Below the pieces are notes generated by a model. The model did no database searches and had not been told where the DNA came from. It saw only the letters and a list, made by a program, of their open reading frames with translations. Made by a program: the position numbers and the translations under genes. Of a DNA stretch of 34,381 nucleotides, positions 1 through 7,647 are shown in pieces (positions within the stretch are counted from its first letter, which is position 1; the number at the start of each line of letters is the position of its first letter). Source of the DNA: an uncultured Anaerofilum sp. Its GTDB lineage: Bacteria; Bacillota; Clostridia; Oscillospirales; Ruminococcaceae. Where the stretch lies: contig CALWZC010000004.1 in the NCBI GenBank assembly GCA_944385935.1, positions 139,426-173,806 on the forward strand, written 5' to 3'.

Positions 1-501
1 CTGTCGGCTAAGAAAAATAATAAGCTGTGTCAAATATAGGTCACACATTTTTAAATAGTTGCTGCTTTTTTCGGTAAGTTCTTGTTTTAGAAAGAAAACA
101 CAATGAAAAAGCGGGGGATTGATTTTTTCTTTAAAGAATGCAATGCGTTGCATTTCTAAATCCAGTAAAAAATAAAGGCTGTTATCTTTTAAAGAATCGG
201 GAAATAAAGCACAAAAAGAATCTGTATAAAATTGGATTTGCAGAATATTGCAATCCTGCTGATTGGTAGCACAGCTATGGGGCGTATTTGGATAGATAAT
301 CAAATATTCGTTTTCTTTCACTTCCACAAGATTGTCATAAATATGAAAAAGAAGTTGTCCCTTTGTGCACAAAATCAACTCGGCAGTGGAATGGAAGTGG
401 GTAGAAAAGGAAAAGCCCGGCGAAAAATTTTGTGCAACAGCGTTTTGTATAAGATTTGGATGCTCTTTGTGGAGCAGCAAGGTTTGCAAATAGGAATCCA
501 T
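1..501 (-). CDS. AraC-family-type transcriptional regulator, N-terminal cupin domain (partial, runs off left edge)
   Basis: The minus strand is open for 167 codons from an ATG at 501 down to base 1 with no stop, so the gene is cut by the window edge. The start has a good ribosome binding site (AGAAGGATG about 8 nt upstream). The visible protein has the cupin pattern of AraC-type ligand-binding domains: STHFHSTAELI near residue 32, then a Gly-rich turn, then IIYPNTPHSC near residue 68. The helix-turn-helix half expected in this family would lie outside the window and is not seen. It is divergent from the corrinoid methyltransferase operon at 696, with a 194-bp shared intergenic region, so it is the obvious candidate regulator of that operon; this is inference. 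It could also be a stand-alone cupin protein. Confidence 0.72.
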   Translation of the reverse strand, partial: MDSYLQTLLLHKEHPNLIQNAVAQNFSPGFSFSTHFHSTAELILCTKGQLLFHIYDNLVEVKENEYLIIYPNTPHSCATNQQDCNILQIQFYTDSFCALFPDSLKDNSLYFLLDLEMQRIAFFKEKINPPLFHCVFFLKQELTEKSSNYLKMCDLYLTQLIIFLSRQ

Positions 502-695
502 TGGTATCATCCTTCTGTTTTGGGGGGATTTGTGATTACTACTGTATCATAGACCCAAAGTGAAATACAAGAACCTTGCAAAAAAATGCAAATGTTTCGT
601 GGAAAGTTCCGATTCCTTCAAGCAAAAAAAATCCATTTTGGTAAAATACAGTTACAAAAATGGTTGTTTTTTATCATGAAAGGAGCTGACTACCT
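502..695. promoter_or_regulatory. Divergent intergenic control region between cupin regulator and methyltransferase operon
   Basis: This 194-bp AT-rich stretch separates the minus-strand regulator from the plus-strand operon and should hold both promoters. A small dyad, TTGCA-N6-TGCAA at 576-591, could be an operator. TAAAAT at 642-647 is a possible -10 for the operon but has no convincing -35. The operon's ribosome binding site (AAAGGAG) lies near 679-685. No confident promoter can be assigned. Confidence 0.35.
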
Positions 696-1766
696 ATGAC
701 ACAACGTGAAAATTTAATGGCTTTGCTGCGCCGGCAGCCCTATGAATTTGTTCCCACAGATTTAATGCTCTGCCCTGCTTTGGAGGAGGAATATCATCGC
801 CGCACAGGAGAAAAGGATTTGCCCTATCAAGACTACTTCCAGTTGGCATGGAGAAGGGCACCGGAACTAATTCCAGATGACACCGATGTTTCAAGGTTCT
901 TTCCCTATCATCAGGGCCGTATCAATCCCGCTGTGACCATTGACGAATGGGGAGTAGGGCACGAATCCACACCCACATCCATGCACATGACCAAAATGCT
1001 GTTTCCCTTAGAGGATGCCCAAGAGGTAGAGGAGATTGAGCAATATCCCTTGCCCACATATTCAACCACAAGCAATCCTCAACTTGCCCAAAAGGTGGAG
1101 GAACTGCACAAACGTGGTCTTGCTTCGGTGGGAAATATGCAGTGTACCATCTGGGAAACATCTTGGTATCTGCGAGGCATGGAAAACTTGATGATGGATA
1201 TGCTGACAGATGAAGAGATGGCTGCGGCTGTTTTTGATAAAGTGACAGAAATGTCCATCCAGCGAGCATTGCTTTATGCCAATGCAGGAGTAGATATCCT
1301 GTTTTTGGGTGATGATATTGGAATGCAAAACAGCGTGATGATGAGCCGTGATATGTATATGGAATGGATTCAGCCTCGATTAAAACGGCTGATTTCTAAG
1401 GTGAAAGAGGTTCGGCCGGATATCATTGTGTTCTATCATTCTTGTGGCTACATTGAACCATTTATTGATGATTTAATTGATGCAGGCATTGACGTATTGA
1501 ATCCTATCCAAAGCGAATGTATGGATTTTGAACAAATTTATAATACGTTCCATGACAGAGTGCTGTTTCATGGCACAGTAGGCACACAAACAGTAATGCC
1601 CTTTGGAACACCTCAACAAGTGAAAGAAACTGTTTGGCACAACTTGGATATTGCAAAAGAAGGCGGGTTGTTTGTGGCACCTACCCATCTATTAGAGCCA
1701 GAGGTTCCATGGGAAAACATTGTGGCCTATGTAGAAGCCTGCAAAGAATATTCACAAAAGAAATAG
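696..1766 (+). CDS. UroD-fold corrinoid-dependent methyltransferase (MtaA/MtbA/O-demethylase MTI-like)
   Basis: This 356-residue cytoplasmic protein belongs to the uroporphyrinogen decarboxylase superfamily, in the branch that moves methyl groups to or from corrinoid proteins rather than making haem. A His-x-Cys pair in FYHSCGY (H248, C250) corresponds to the zinc/thiol-binding motif of methyltransferases such as MtaA and MtbA. The C-terminal segment GGLFVAPTHLLEPEVPWENI is typical of the barrel end in this family, with His rather than Cys at the usual third-ligand position. The start has an AAAGGAG site. It is first in a four-gene operon with a corrinoid protein 23 bp downstream. It probably demethylates the growth substrate as methyltransferase I, but the substrate cannot be read from sequence. 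It is not HemE. Confidence 0.85.
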   Translation: MTQRENLMALLRRQPYEFVPTDLMLCPALEEEYHRRTGEKDLPYQDYFQLAWRRAPELIPDDTDVSRFFPYHQGRINPAVTIDEWGVGHESTPTSMHMTKMLFPLEDAQEVEEIEQYPLPTYSTTSNPQLAQKVEELHKRGLASVGNMQCTIWETSWYLRGMENLMMDMLTDEEMAAAVFDKVTEMSIQRALLYANAGVDILFLGDDIGMQNSVMMSRDMYMEWIQPRLKRLISKVKEVRPDIIVFYHSCGYIEPFIDDLIDAGIDVLNPIQSECMDFEQIYNTFHDRVLFHGTVGTQTVMPFGTPQQVKETVWHNLDIAKEGGLFVAPTHLLEPEVPWENIVAYVEACKEYSQKK

Positions 1767-1789
1767 AGAATAGACGGAGGAAATGTAAG

Positions 1790-2428
1790 ATGAGCGTTTT
1801 AACAGAAATTTCTGAAAATTTGCAAAAAGGAAAAGCAAAAATTGTAAAACAGCTTGTACAGCAAGCCATTGATGAGGGAATTCCTGTAAAACAGATTTTG
1901 GACGAGGGCTTGTTATCTGGTATGAGCGTTATCGGCGAAAAGTTTAAAAACAATGAGGTGTTTGTACCAGAAGTTTTGGTGGCAGCTTGTGCAATGAATA
2001 TGGGTGCAGCATTGTTAAAGCCTTTGATGGCTCAAGAAGGTGTTGAGGCAGCAGGCAAAGTGTGCATTGGCACCGTAAAAGGTGACCTCCACGATATTGG
2101 TAAAAACCTTGTAAAAATGATGATGGAAGGCAAGGGGCTAGAGGTTGTGGATTTGGGTACAGATGTTTCTCCCGAAGCCTATATCGACGCCGCACAAAAC
2201 CAAGGCTGCCAAGTGATTTGCTGCTCTGCCTTGTTTACCACAACCATGGGTGTGATGGAAGAAGTAGTAAAGGCTGCCGAAACCGCCGGCATTCGTGACA
2301 AAGTAAAGATTATGGTAGGAGGCGCACCTGTTACACAGGATTTCTGTGAGAAAATTGGTGCTGATAAATACACACCAGATGCCGCTACTGCTGCGGATGC
2401 CGCAGTAGAATTGTGCAAAGCAATCTAA
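1790..2428 (+). CDS. Corrinoid (cobalamin-binding) methyl-carrier protein
   Basis: This 212-residue protein is a methyltransferase-associated corrinoid protein of the MtaC/MtbC/OdmA type. Residues 1-85 form the helical cap domain of B12-binding modules. Residues 90-212 are a Rossmann-like B12-binding domain with the signature D99-L-H101-D-I-G104, where His101 is the expected lower cobalt ligand, followed by VVDLGTDV and a late VGGAPV loop. The reading frame is open upstream to 1634, but the start at 1790 is preferred because GGAGG lies 10 nt before it and MSVLTEISENLQKGK is the usual family N-terminus. It shuttles a methyl group between the methyltransferase encoded upstream and a second methyltransferase. 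Confidence 0.93.
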   Translation: MSVLTEISENLQKGKAKIVKQLVQQAIDEGIPVKQILDEGLLSGMSVIGEKFKNNEVFVPEVLVAACAMNMGAALLKPLMAQEGVEAAGKVCIGTVKGDLHDIGKNLVKMMMEGKGLEVVDLGTDVSPEAYIDAAQNQGCQVICCSALFTTTMGVMEEVVKAAETAGIRDKVKIMVGGAPVTQDFCEKIGADKYTPDAATAADAAVELCKAI

Positions 2429-2449
2429 AAGAGAAAGGCAGACAAAACA

Positions 2450-3706
2450 ATGACACAAAAGGAACTATTATTTTCTGCATTGCGCCATGAAACTACCCCT
2501 CGGGCACCATGGGTTCCCTTTGCTGATGTACATGCAGGCAAATTGATTGGAGCAGATGCCCAACAGGTTTTGACCGATGAAGATACATTGCTAAAAGCCT
2601 TATTAGAAGTAAACCGCCTGTACAAACCAGATGGACAGCCTGTTGTATTTGATTTACAGCTGGAAGCCGAGATTTTGGGCTGCGAGTTGGCTTGGGCAGC
2701 CGATGGCCCTCCCAGTGTAGCAAGCCATCCTTTGGCGGATACCATGACAGTTCCCTGTCTATGTACATTGCCAAAGCCAGAGCAAGGGCGTTTGCCTTTG
2801 GTACTAAACGTAATGCGTAAAATGAAGGAATTGGTGGGCGAAACCACTGCCCTTTATGGCTTGATTTGTGGTCCCTTCACTTTGGCAAGCCATCTCCGTG
2901 GCAATGATTTGTTCATGGATATGTACGATGATGAGGACTATGTACATGACCTGTTAAACTACTGCACCCAATGCGGAAAAGCTATGTCAGATATGTTCCT
3001 TGAGGCGGGTATGGATGTCATTGCAGTAGTAGACCCCTTAGTTTCCCAAATTTCTTCTAGCCATTTTGAAGAATTCCTCGCCGAGCCTTATACTGAGCTG
3101 TTTGCACACATTCGAAGCAAAAATGCCTTTAACTCCTTCTTTGTTTGTGGTGATGCAACCCGAAATATTGAGGTAATGTGCAAAACCGCCCCAGATTCCA
3201 TCTCGGTGGATGAAAACGTAGATATTTTGGCGGCAAAAAATATTACTGACCTTTTATGTGAAAGTAATAGTTGCGGAATGTATGGAAAAAGCTGGATGTG
3301 TCCCCCTTATATAGGGGAGATTGAAACCCTAATTCAACAGGCGAAAGAATACCAGTATATTTTGGTTTATCAAATTATAGGACAACTGGAAGATAGCTAT
3401 GACTTTGAAGGAATGATGGAAACCGGAAAAGCCATGACGGCATTAGCTGGTGCAGTAAGGGAAAAAATGGCTAGCTGTTTTGGCGCAGATGCATTGTATT
3501 TGGCTGCTGGGGGATGCGGAATCTGTTCTCGCTGTGCAAAATTGGATGACCAGCCTTGCAGGTTCCCCCAAAAGGCGTTGGCCTCTTTGGAGGCATATGG
3601 CATAGATGTTTCTTCTTTGGCAGCGGCTGCAAATATGAAATACATAAATGGAAGCGATACAGTCACCTATTTTGCAGCAGTGTTATTCCATGAAAAGGAA
3701 GTGTAA
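2450..3706 (+). CDS. Chimeric protein: truncated UroD-fold methyltransferase fused to DUF2284 cysteine-rich domain
   Basis: The 418-residue protein has two unrelated halves. Residues 1 to about 264 are a second UroD-fold methyltransferase (CGPFTLASHLRG near 140, FFVCGDATRN near 230, SVDENVDILAAKN near 252). Complete relatives continue for roughly another 80 residues, including the last barrel strands and a conserved Cys. Here that part is missing, and at residues 265-270 the sequence passes into a DUF2284 metal-binding domain: CGMYGKSWMCPP (275-286), LEDSYDFEGMM, GGCGICSRCAKLDDQPC (354-370), RFPQKALASLEAYGIDVS. Cysteines at 270, 275, 284, 356, 359, 362 and 370 suggest an Fe-S or other metal site. 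The ribosome binding site is GAGAAAGG. The gene lies between the corrinoid protein and its activator, 2 bp before the latter. It may be a real fusion, or a decayed locus made by an in-frame deletion joining two genes. Confidence 0.82.
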   Translation: MTQKELLFSALRHETTPRAPWVPFADVHAGKLIGADAQQVLTDEDTLLKALLEVNRLYKPDGQPVVFDLQLEAEILGCELAWAADGPPSVASHPLADTMTVPCLCTLPKPEQGRLPLVLNVMRKMKELVGETTALYGLICGPFTLASHLRGNDLFMDMYDDEDYVHDLLNYCTQCGKAMSDMFLEAGMDVIAVVDPLVSQISSSHFEEFLAEPYTELFAHIRSKNAFNSFFVCGDATRNIEVMCKTAPDSISVDENVDILAAKNITDLLCESNSCGMYGKSWMCPPYIGEIETLIQQAKEYQYILVYQIIGQLEDSYDFEGMMETGKAMTALAGAVREKMASCFGADALYLAAGGCGICSRCAKLDDQPCRFPQKALASLEAYGIDVSSLAAAANMKYINGSDTVTYFAAVLFHEKEV

Positions 3707-3708
3707 AA

Positions 3709-5214
3709 ATGCCAGTTGTAACCATTGTTTGTGGCTCCACTAGTGAAAAAATACATTGTTCACAGGGTTCCTTATTGTCTGATGTTGTGTTAGAACAAGG
3801 GCACACTATAAAAATGCCTTGTGCTGGTAAGGGAATTTGTAAAAAATGTCGTGTAAAGGTGCAGGGATTGGAGCAATCCATCACAGCCACGGAACAGGGG
3901 GCACTGCTTCCCCAAGAAATACAGGAAGGAATTCGATTGGCATGCTGTGCTACTGTGACAGAGGATTGTACTGTGTGGTTGGCACAGGAAAAGGCTGCCC
4001 AAATTTGCGGAGAGGGTGAACTGCCAGATTTTGAAAAATCACCTATCTTTCAAAACTATGGCATAGCCATAGATATTGGCACCACCACATTGGCAGCCCG
4101 ATTGTACAATAAAGATATGTTGCTGGGGCAAAGTACACAGGTAAATCCTCAAAGGGTTTTTGGCGCAGATGTGATTTCTCGCATAGAGGCATCATTGAAT
4201 GGAAAAGCCCCCCAGTTGGCAAGTACCATACGCACTGCCATAAACCAGTTGATTGAAGATGTTTGCGGACAAGCAAACATTTCCCCACAACAGGTAGATG
4301 GAATGGTTATTATGGGCAACACAGCTATGTTGTATTTGTTGTGTCAGTATCCGGTGGATTCCATTGCAAAAGCTCCCTTTCGGTCAGAACATTTATTTGA
4401 TTGCTGGTTACAAGGAAAAGACCTTGATTTAATTTGCCCCCATTGTCGGGTTTACCTTCCTCCTTGTATGGGGGCTTTTGTGGGGGCAGATACTACAGCG
4501 GCTATTTTGGGAAGTTCCCTTTGCGAAAGCCAAGATACTCAGTTGTTGGTAGATATTGGAACCAACGGAGAAATGGCACTTTGGCAACAAGACAAGTTGC
4601 TATGCTGTTCCACTGCGGCAGGGCCTGCCTTTGAAGGTGTTGGCCTTTGGATGGGTATGGAGGCAAAAGAAGGAGCCATTGACCATGTGGAAGTGAAACA
4701 AGGAGCCGTTGTTTCTCATGCTTTAGGTGGGATTGAAGCAGTAGGACTTTGCGGAAGTGGTGCGGTGGATGCCGTCGCCTGTGGGCTTCAAGTGGGTATC
4801 ATTGAGGAAAGCAGCTATATGGAGGATGTTTTCTGGCTTTCTGAAAAGGTTGGTATCAATCAAAAGGATGTTCGGATGATACAACTTGCAAAAGGGGCTA
4901 TATTTGCCGGAATGGAAAGTCTGCTAGAAGATGCAAAGGTAGATTTTTCGGCAGTAAAAGCGGTGAAGGCAGCGGGAGGATTTGGCAATTATCTAAACCT
5001 TCAAAATGCCGCAGCCATCGGCTTGTTGCCAAAGGAATTATTGCCAGTGAGCGTTTGTGTAGGAAATGCAGCATTGACAGGTGCATCCATGCTTTTGTTA
5101 AATGAGCATTTTATCAAAAAAATGCAAGCATTGACATCTAGTGCAAAATGCGTGGATTTGGCAGCCAATCCCTTTTTTCAGGATGCTTTTGTGGAAGCAA
5201 TGCTTTTTGAATAG
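3709..5214 (+). CDS. Reductive activator of corrinoid protein: [2Fe-2S] ferredoxin domain plus ASKHA (DUF4445) domain
   Basis: This 501-residue protein resembles RACo/RamA-like activators that use ATP and reductant to return inactive Co(II) corrinoid to Co(I). The N-terminal about 90 residues are a plant-type ferredoxin fold with C38-x5-C44-x2-C47 and C79 or C80 as the fourth ligand. The rest is an ASKHA ATPase: phosphate loop YGIAIDIGTTTLAARLYN near 116, second loop VDIGTNGEMAL near 282, GLCGSGAVDAV near 346, and AAGGFGNYL near 427. The gene begins 2 bp after the chimeric gene and its ribosome binding site (AAGGAAG) lies inside that gene, so translation is probably coupled. Its presence supports a corrinoid methyl-transfer role for the operon. 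A strong terminator follows. Confidence 0.9.
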   Translation: MPVVTIVCGSTSEKIHCSQGSLLSDVVLEQGHTIKMPCAGKGICKKCRVKVQGLEQSITATEQGALLPQEIQEGIRLACCATVTEDCTVWLAQEKAAQICGEGELPDFEKSPIFQNYGIAIDIGTTTLAARLYNKDMLLGQSTQVNPQRVFGADVISRIEASLNGKAPQLASTIRTAINQLIEDVCGQANISPQQVDGMVIMGNTAMLYLLCQYPVDSIAKAPFRSEHLFDCWLQGKDLDLICPHCRVYLPPCMGAFVGADTTAAILGSSLCESQDTQLLVDIGTNGEMALWQQDKLLCCSTAAGPAFEGVGLWMGMEAKEGAIDHVEVKQGAVVSHALGGIEAVGLCGSGAVDAVACGLQVGIIEESSYMEDVFWLSEKVGINQKDVRMIQLAKGAIFAGMESLLEDAKVDFSAVKAVKAAGGFGNYLNLQNAAAIGLLPKELLPVSVCVGNAALTGASMLLLNEHFIKKMQALTSSAKCVDLAANPFFQDAFVEAMLFE

Positions 5215-5265
5215 CCACATAAGATGTAAATTTTGTCGTGATGTGTTGAGGGACTATAAGAATAA

Positions 5266-5316
5266 AACAGGAAACCTTTGCTATGTATTTTATAGCAGAG
5301 GTTTCCTGTTTTTTGT
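5266..5316. terminator. Intrinsic terminator, probably bidirectional, between convergent genes
   Basis: A 19-nt arm at 5266-5284 pairs almost perfectly with 5292-5310 (AACAGGAAACC against GGTTTCCTGTT), with a 7-nt loop and a run of T after 5310. On the minus strand the stem is followed by TTATTCTT, so it could also serve the phosphatase gene ending at 5332. It closes the corrinoid operon. Confidence 0.9.
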
Positions 5317-5331
5317 TGAGTTTATAAAGAT

Positions 5332-6033
5332 TTAAAAGTAGAACTCTTTCATTGTGTCTAGGCACAACACACCCAATTTACCACCAAACCCGCACCCACA
5401 ATCAATGGCTATGTGGTTGTTTTTTATATAAATTGAGTCTGCTTTTGAGTCAAACAAGATTGCAGATACAGGTGTATGACCTGTAACAAGAATTTTATCA
5501 GGAAAATATACTTTGTCATAGTCAGTTTCTGCCCATATCATTTCGTCAACGCTGTAATCACTTAATTTTTTTCTTCTTTTAAAATTGTCTAGTCCGGCAT
5601 GGACTAAAATATACTGTTGACTGTTTACAATAATTTCGGCATACAACTGAAATTCTGATAAATATTCTATTACAGCCTGCCTATCTTCCAAGGATAATTG
5701 TTTGAATTCCTGAAAGGTGCTCTCGCCACCATTGTACAACCAGTTTGACAGCCCTGCTAAAAATTCTTGATTGAAACCTTTTAGGCTATAGTCTGTAATT
5801 TCTTCTACCAATTTTGATAGGCACGACAAAGCCATAAACTCATGATTTCCTATCAGAGGAACTACATTGTATCGGCACATCATGTCTAAAAGAATTTTGC
5901 AGGAGCCATTTCCTCTATCAACAACATCACCAAGTACATACAAAGTGTCACTGTCTTGTAAGTTAAGGGTATTGATTGCCTGTATGTACTTTTTATAATT
6001 GCCGTGAATGTCACTCATTACATAAGTAGCCAT
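5332..6033 (-). CDS. Calcineurin-like metallophosphoesterase (bacterial PP2A/ApaH-like phosphatase)
   Basis: The 233-residue cytoplasmic protein carries the complete phosphoesterase signature in order: MSDIHGN (residues 6-12), LGDVVDRGN (near 34), GNHEF (near 62), a late LVHAGL (near 144) and VTGHTPV (near 183). These supply the Asp, His and Asn ligands of a two-metal centre. Family members are Ser/Thr protein phosphatases or symmetric Ap4A hydrolases; the sequence does not decide between them. It is the only complete minus-strand gene in the window and stands alone between a shared terminator and a long leader with its own promoter. That layout suggests an independently acquired or independently controlled gene. 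Confidence 0.88.
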   Translation of the reverse strand: MATYVMSDIHGNYKKYIQAINTLNLQDSDTLYVLGDVVDRGNGSCKILLDMMCRYNVVPLIGNHEFMALSCLSKLVEEITDYSLKGFNQEFLAGLSNWLYNGGESTFQEFKQLSLEDRQAVIEYLSEFQLYAEIIVNSQQYILVHAGLDNFKRRKKLSDYSVDEMIWAETDYDKVYFPDKILVTGHTPVSAILFDSKADSIYIKNNHIAIDCGCGFGGKLGVLCLDTMKEFYF

Positions 6034-6247
6034 TGTTTATCCCTTTTCATCCTGTATATTTTATTTTCATTCTTGATTTTACTGCTCGAAGGTCTTGTTT
6101 ACAGTACAGATATAAACGATAAAGTTGCATGTGGAAATTTTTTCTTATAGTTCTCGGATTTTTTTATACTGCTCATAATCTGGTTTAGGAACATTATAGG
6201 TTACCTTTTCCATTTGAAACAAATTGTATGAATAAGATTGATTTTAC

Positions 6248-6276
6248 ATAGTACCGTACTGAAACAGGTTTGTCAA
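6248..6276 (-). promoter_or_regulatory. Sigma-A-type promoter for the phosphatase gene
   Basis: On the minus strand TTGACA (6276-6271) is separated by exactly 17 nt from TACTAT (6253-6248). Transcription would start near 6240, giving a leader of about 205 nt before the ATG at 6033. Confidence 0.65.
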
Positions 6277-6312
6277 CAGTATTTTTATGTGGATTTTTTT
6301 TCATATATTTTG

Positions 6313-6318
6313 TATAAT
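6313..6318 (+). promoter_or_regulatory. Possible -10 box for ispDF
   Basis: A perfect TATAAT lies 75 nt before the ispDF start. The -35 position at optimal spacing (TGGATT, 6290-6295) is a poor match, so the promoter is tentative or may need an activator. Confidence 0.4.
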
Positions 6319-6393
6319 AACAATCAATAGAGATATGATACATTTTTTAAAGAATGCTTTTGCAGCAAATGGAAGCGAGGAATAGAGGATACC

Positions 6394-7509
6394 ATGAAAC
6401 AACATACTGTTACTGCTATTATAGTAGCAGCCGGAAGTTCTTCCCGTATGGGGTTTGATAAATTATTCTATCCCATACAAGGGCTGCCTGTGTTGGAACA
6501 CACAATACGAGCCTTTGAAAAAAACCCTCTTATTGACCAGATTATTTTGGTTGCGGGCAAAAACCGCAGTCAGGTGGAACAGCTTGCCCAAAGCCGTACA
6601 AAGCCCACCTGTGTGGTACAGGGTGGGGATACTCGTGCTCAGTCTGTACAAAATGGCTTGCAGCAGGCAACAGGGGAATATGTTGCCATTCAAGATGGGG
6701 CAAGACCCTTTGTAAGCCAAGAAATCATTACCCAGACCATTGAAAAGGCTTGGGAAACCGGAGCAGCAGCCCCGGCAGTTCCTGTAAAAGACACCATTAA
6801 GATTGCAGAAGAAGGAAAAGTGCAGCAAACCCCACAACGCAGCACTTTGTATGCAGTGCAAACCCCACAGGTATTTTCTATAGAAAAGTATCAGCTTGCA
6901 TTGGAGCAGGTGCAAGATGATTCTGTGACGGATGATTGTCAGTTGTTGGAAAAAGCGGGATTTTCCGTGTATCTAACACAGGGAAGCTACGAAAATTATA
7001 AAATTACCACACCAGAGGATTTGAAGGAGAAGAGAACCATGCGGATTGGACATGGATACGATGTGCATAAATTGGTGGAAGGTCGTAAACTGATTTTGGG
7101 AGGTGTAACTGTCCCCTATGAGAAAGGTCTGCTTGGCCATTCGGATGCAGATGTGTTGACCCATGCTGTAATGGACGCTTTGCTTGGTGCGGCAGCTTTG
7201 GGGGACATTGGAAAGCATTTCCCAGATACAGACCCTCGCTATAAGGGGGCAGATAGTTTACAGTTGGCTGTCCATGTGGCACACTTGTTACAGGAAAAGG
7301 GCTGGAGAATCGGAAATGTAGATGCAACTATTTTGTGTCAAGCTCCCAAATTGGCACCTCACATTTTAACAATGCGGCAAAATTTAGCTAAGGCACTGGG
7401 AATGCAGGTAGAGGATATTTCTGTAAAAGCCACTACCGAAGAAAAGCTAGGCTTTACCGGTGCAGGGGAAGGAATTGCAGTACATTCTGTAGCACTTTTG
7501 GAAAAATAA
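6394..7509 (+). CDS. ispDF: Bifunctional IspDF: MEP cytidylyltransferase / MECDP synthase
   Basis: The 371-residue protein joins two non-consecutive enzymes of the MEP isoprenoid pathway. Residues 1 to about 214 are IspD (CTP + MEP to CDP-ME), with nucleotide-binding [13 protein letters not shown] (12-24), QDGARPFVS (100-108) and PVKDTIK (130-136). Residues 216-371 are IspF (CDP-ME 2-phosphate to the cyclodiphosphate), starting [10 protein letters not shown] with metal ligands D223 and H225 and ending in the [18 protein letters not shown] block. Both active sites look intact. The start has AGAGGA 8 nt upstream. Met216 is itself preceded by AAGGAG at 7024-7029, 9 nt before the ATG, so free IspF may also be made. 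No terminator is evident after it. Confidence 0.93.
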   Translation: MKQHTVTAIIVAAGSSSRMGFDKLFYPIQGLPVLEHTIRAFEKNPLIDQIILVAGKNRSQVEQLAQSRTKPTCVVQGGDTRAQSVQNGLQQATGEYVAIQDGARPFVSQEIITQTIEKAWETGAAAPAVPVKDTIKIAEEGKVQQTPQRSTLYAVQTPQVFSIEKYQLALEQVQDDSVTDDCQLLEKAGFSVYLTQGSYENYKITTPEDLKEKRTMRIGHGYDVHKLVEGRKLILGGVTVPYEKGLLGHSDADVLTHAVMDALLGAAALGDIGKHFPDTDPRYKGADSLQLAVHVAHLLQEKGWRIGNVDATILCQAPKLAPHILTMRQNLAKALGMQVEDISVKATTEEKLGFTGAGEGIAVHSVALLEK

Positions 7510-7521
7510 TACAAAGCAGCT

Positions 7522-7549
7522 TTTCCATAGTGTGGTTTTATGTTATAAT
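7522..7549 (+). promoter_or_regulatory. Extended -10 promoter for the cdaA operon
   Basis: TGTTATAAT at 7541-7549 is a perfect extended -10 element. A weak -35 (TTTCCA, 7522-7527) lies 16 nt upstream. It sits in the 138-bp gap between ispDF and cdaA, about 100 nt ahead of the coding start. Confidence 0.55.
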
Positions 7550-7647
7550 AAAGAAGCATATCTTTTTTGTGCAAGGAGTAAAAAGGGGCTGGATAGGAAA
7601 CAAAACACAAGGCCTTGAAAATAAAAATGAAGGAGGCGCAAATTCCC

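Larger units (their letters stand above)
6034..6393. other. Gene-free 360-bp divergent intergenic region
   Basis: This AT-rich gap between the minus-strand phosphatase and ispDF holds a minus-strand promoter (6248-6276), a possible plus-strand -10 (6313-6318), and a leader of about 200 nt before the phosphatase start. Within the leader, the minus strand has a 22-codon ORF at 6145-6213 (MEKVTYNVPKPDYEQYKK...) that lacks a clear Shine-Dalgarno. No RNA gene or known riboswitch was recognised. Confidence 0.5.

Noticed and set aside
232-552. Plus-strand 106-codon open frame at the left edge
   Set aside because: It lies mostly opposite the better-supported cupin regulator frame (good start, ribosome binding site, recognisable motifs) and its own translation has no family features.
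696-1766. HemE (haem-pathway uroporphyrinogen decarboxylase)
   Set aside because: The HSC metal-binding-like motif and the operon with a corrinoid protein and its activator place it in the methyltransferase branch.
1634-1789. N-terminal extension of the corrinoid protein
   Set aside because: It overlaps the upstream methyltransferase in another frame; the family N-terminus and ribosome binding site both point to 1790.
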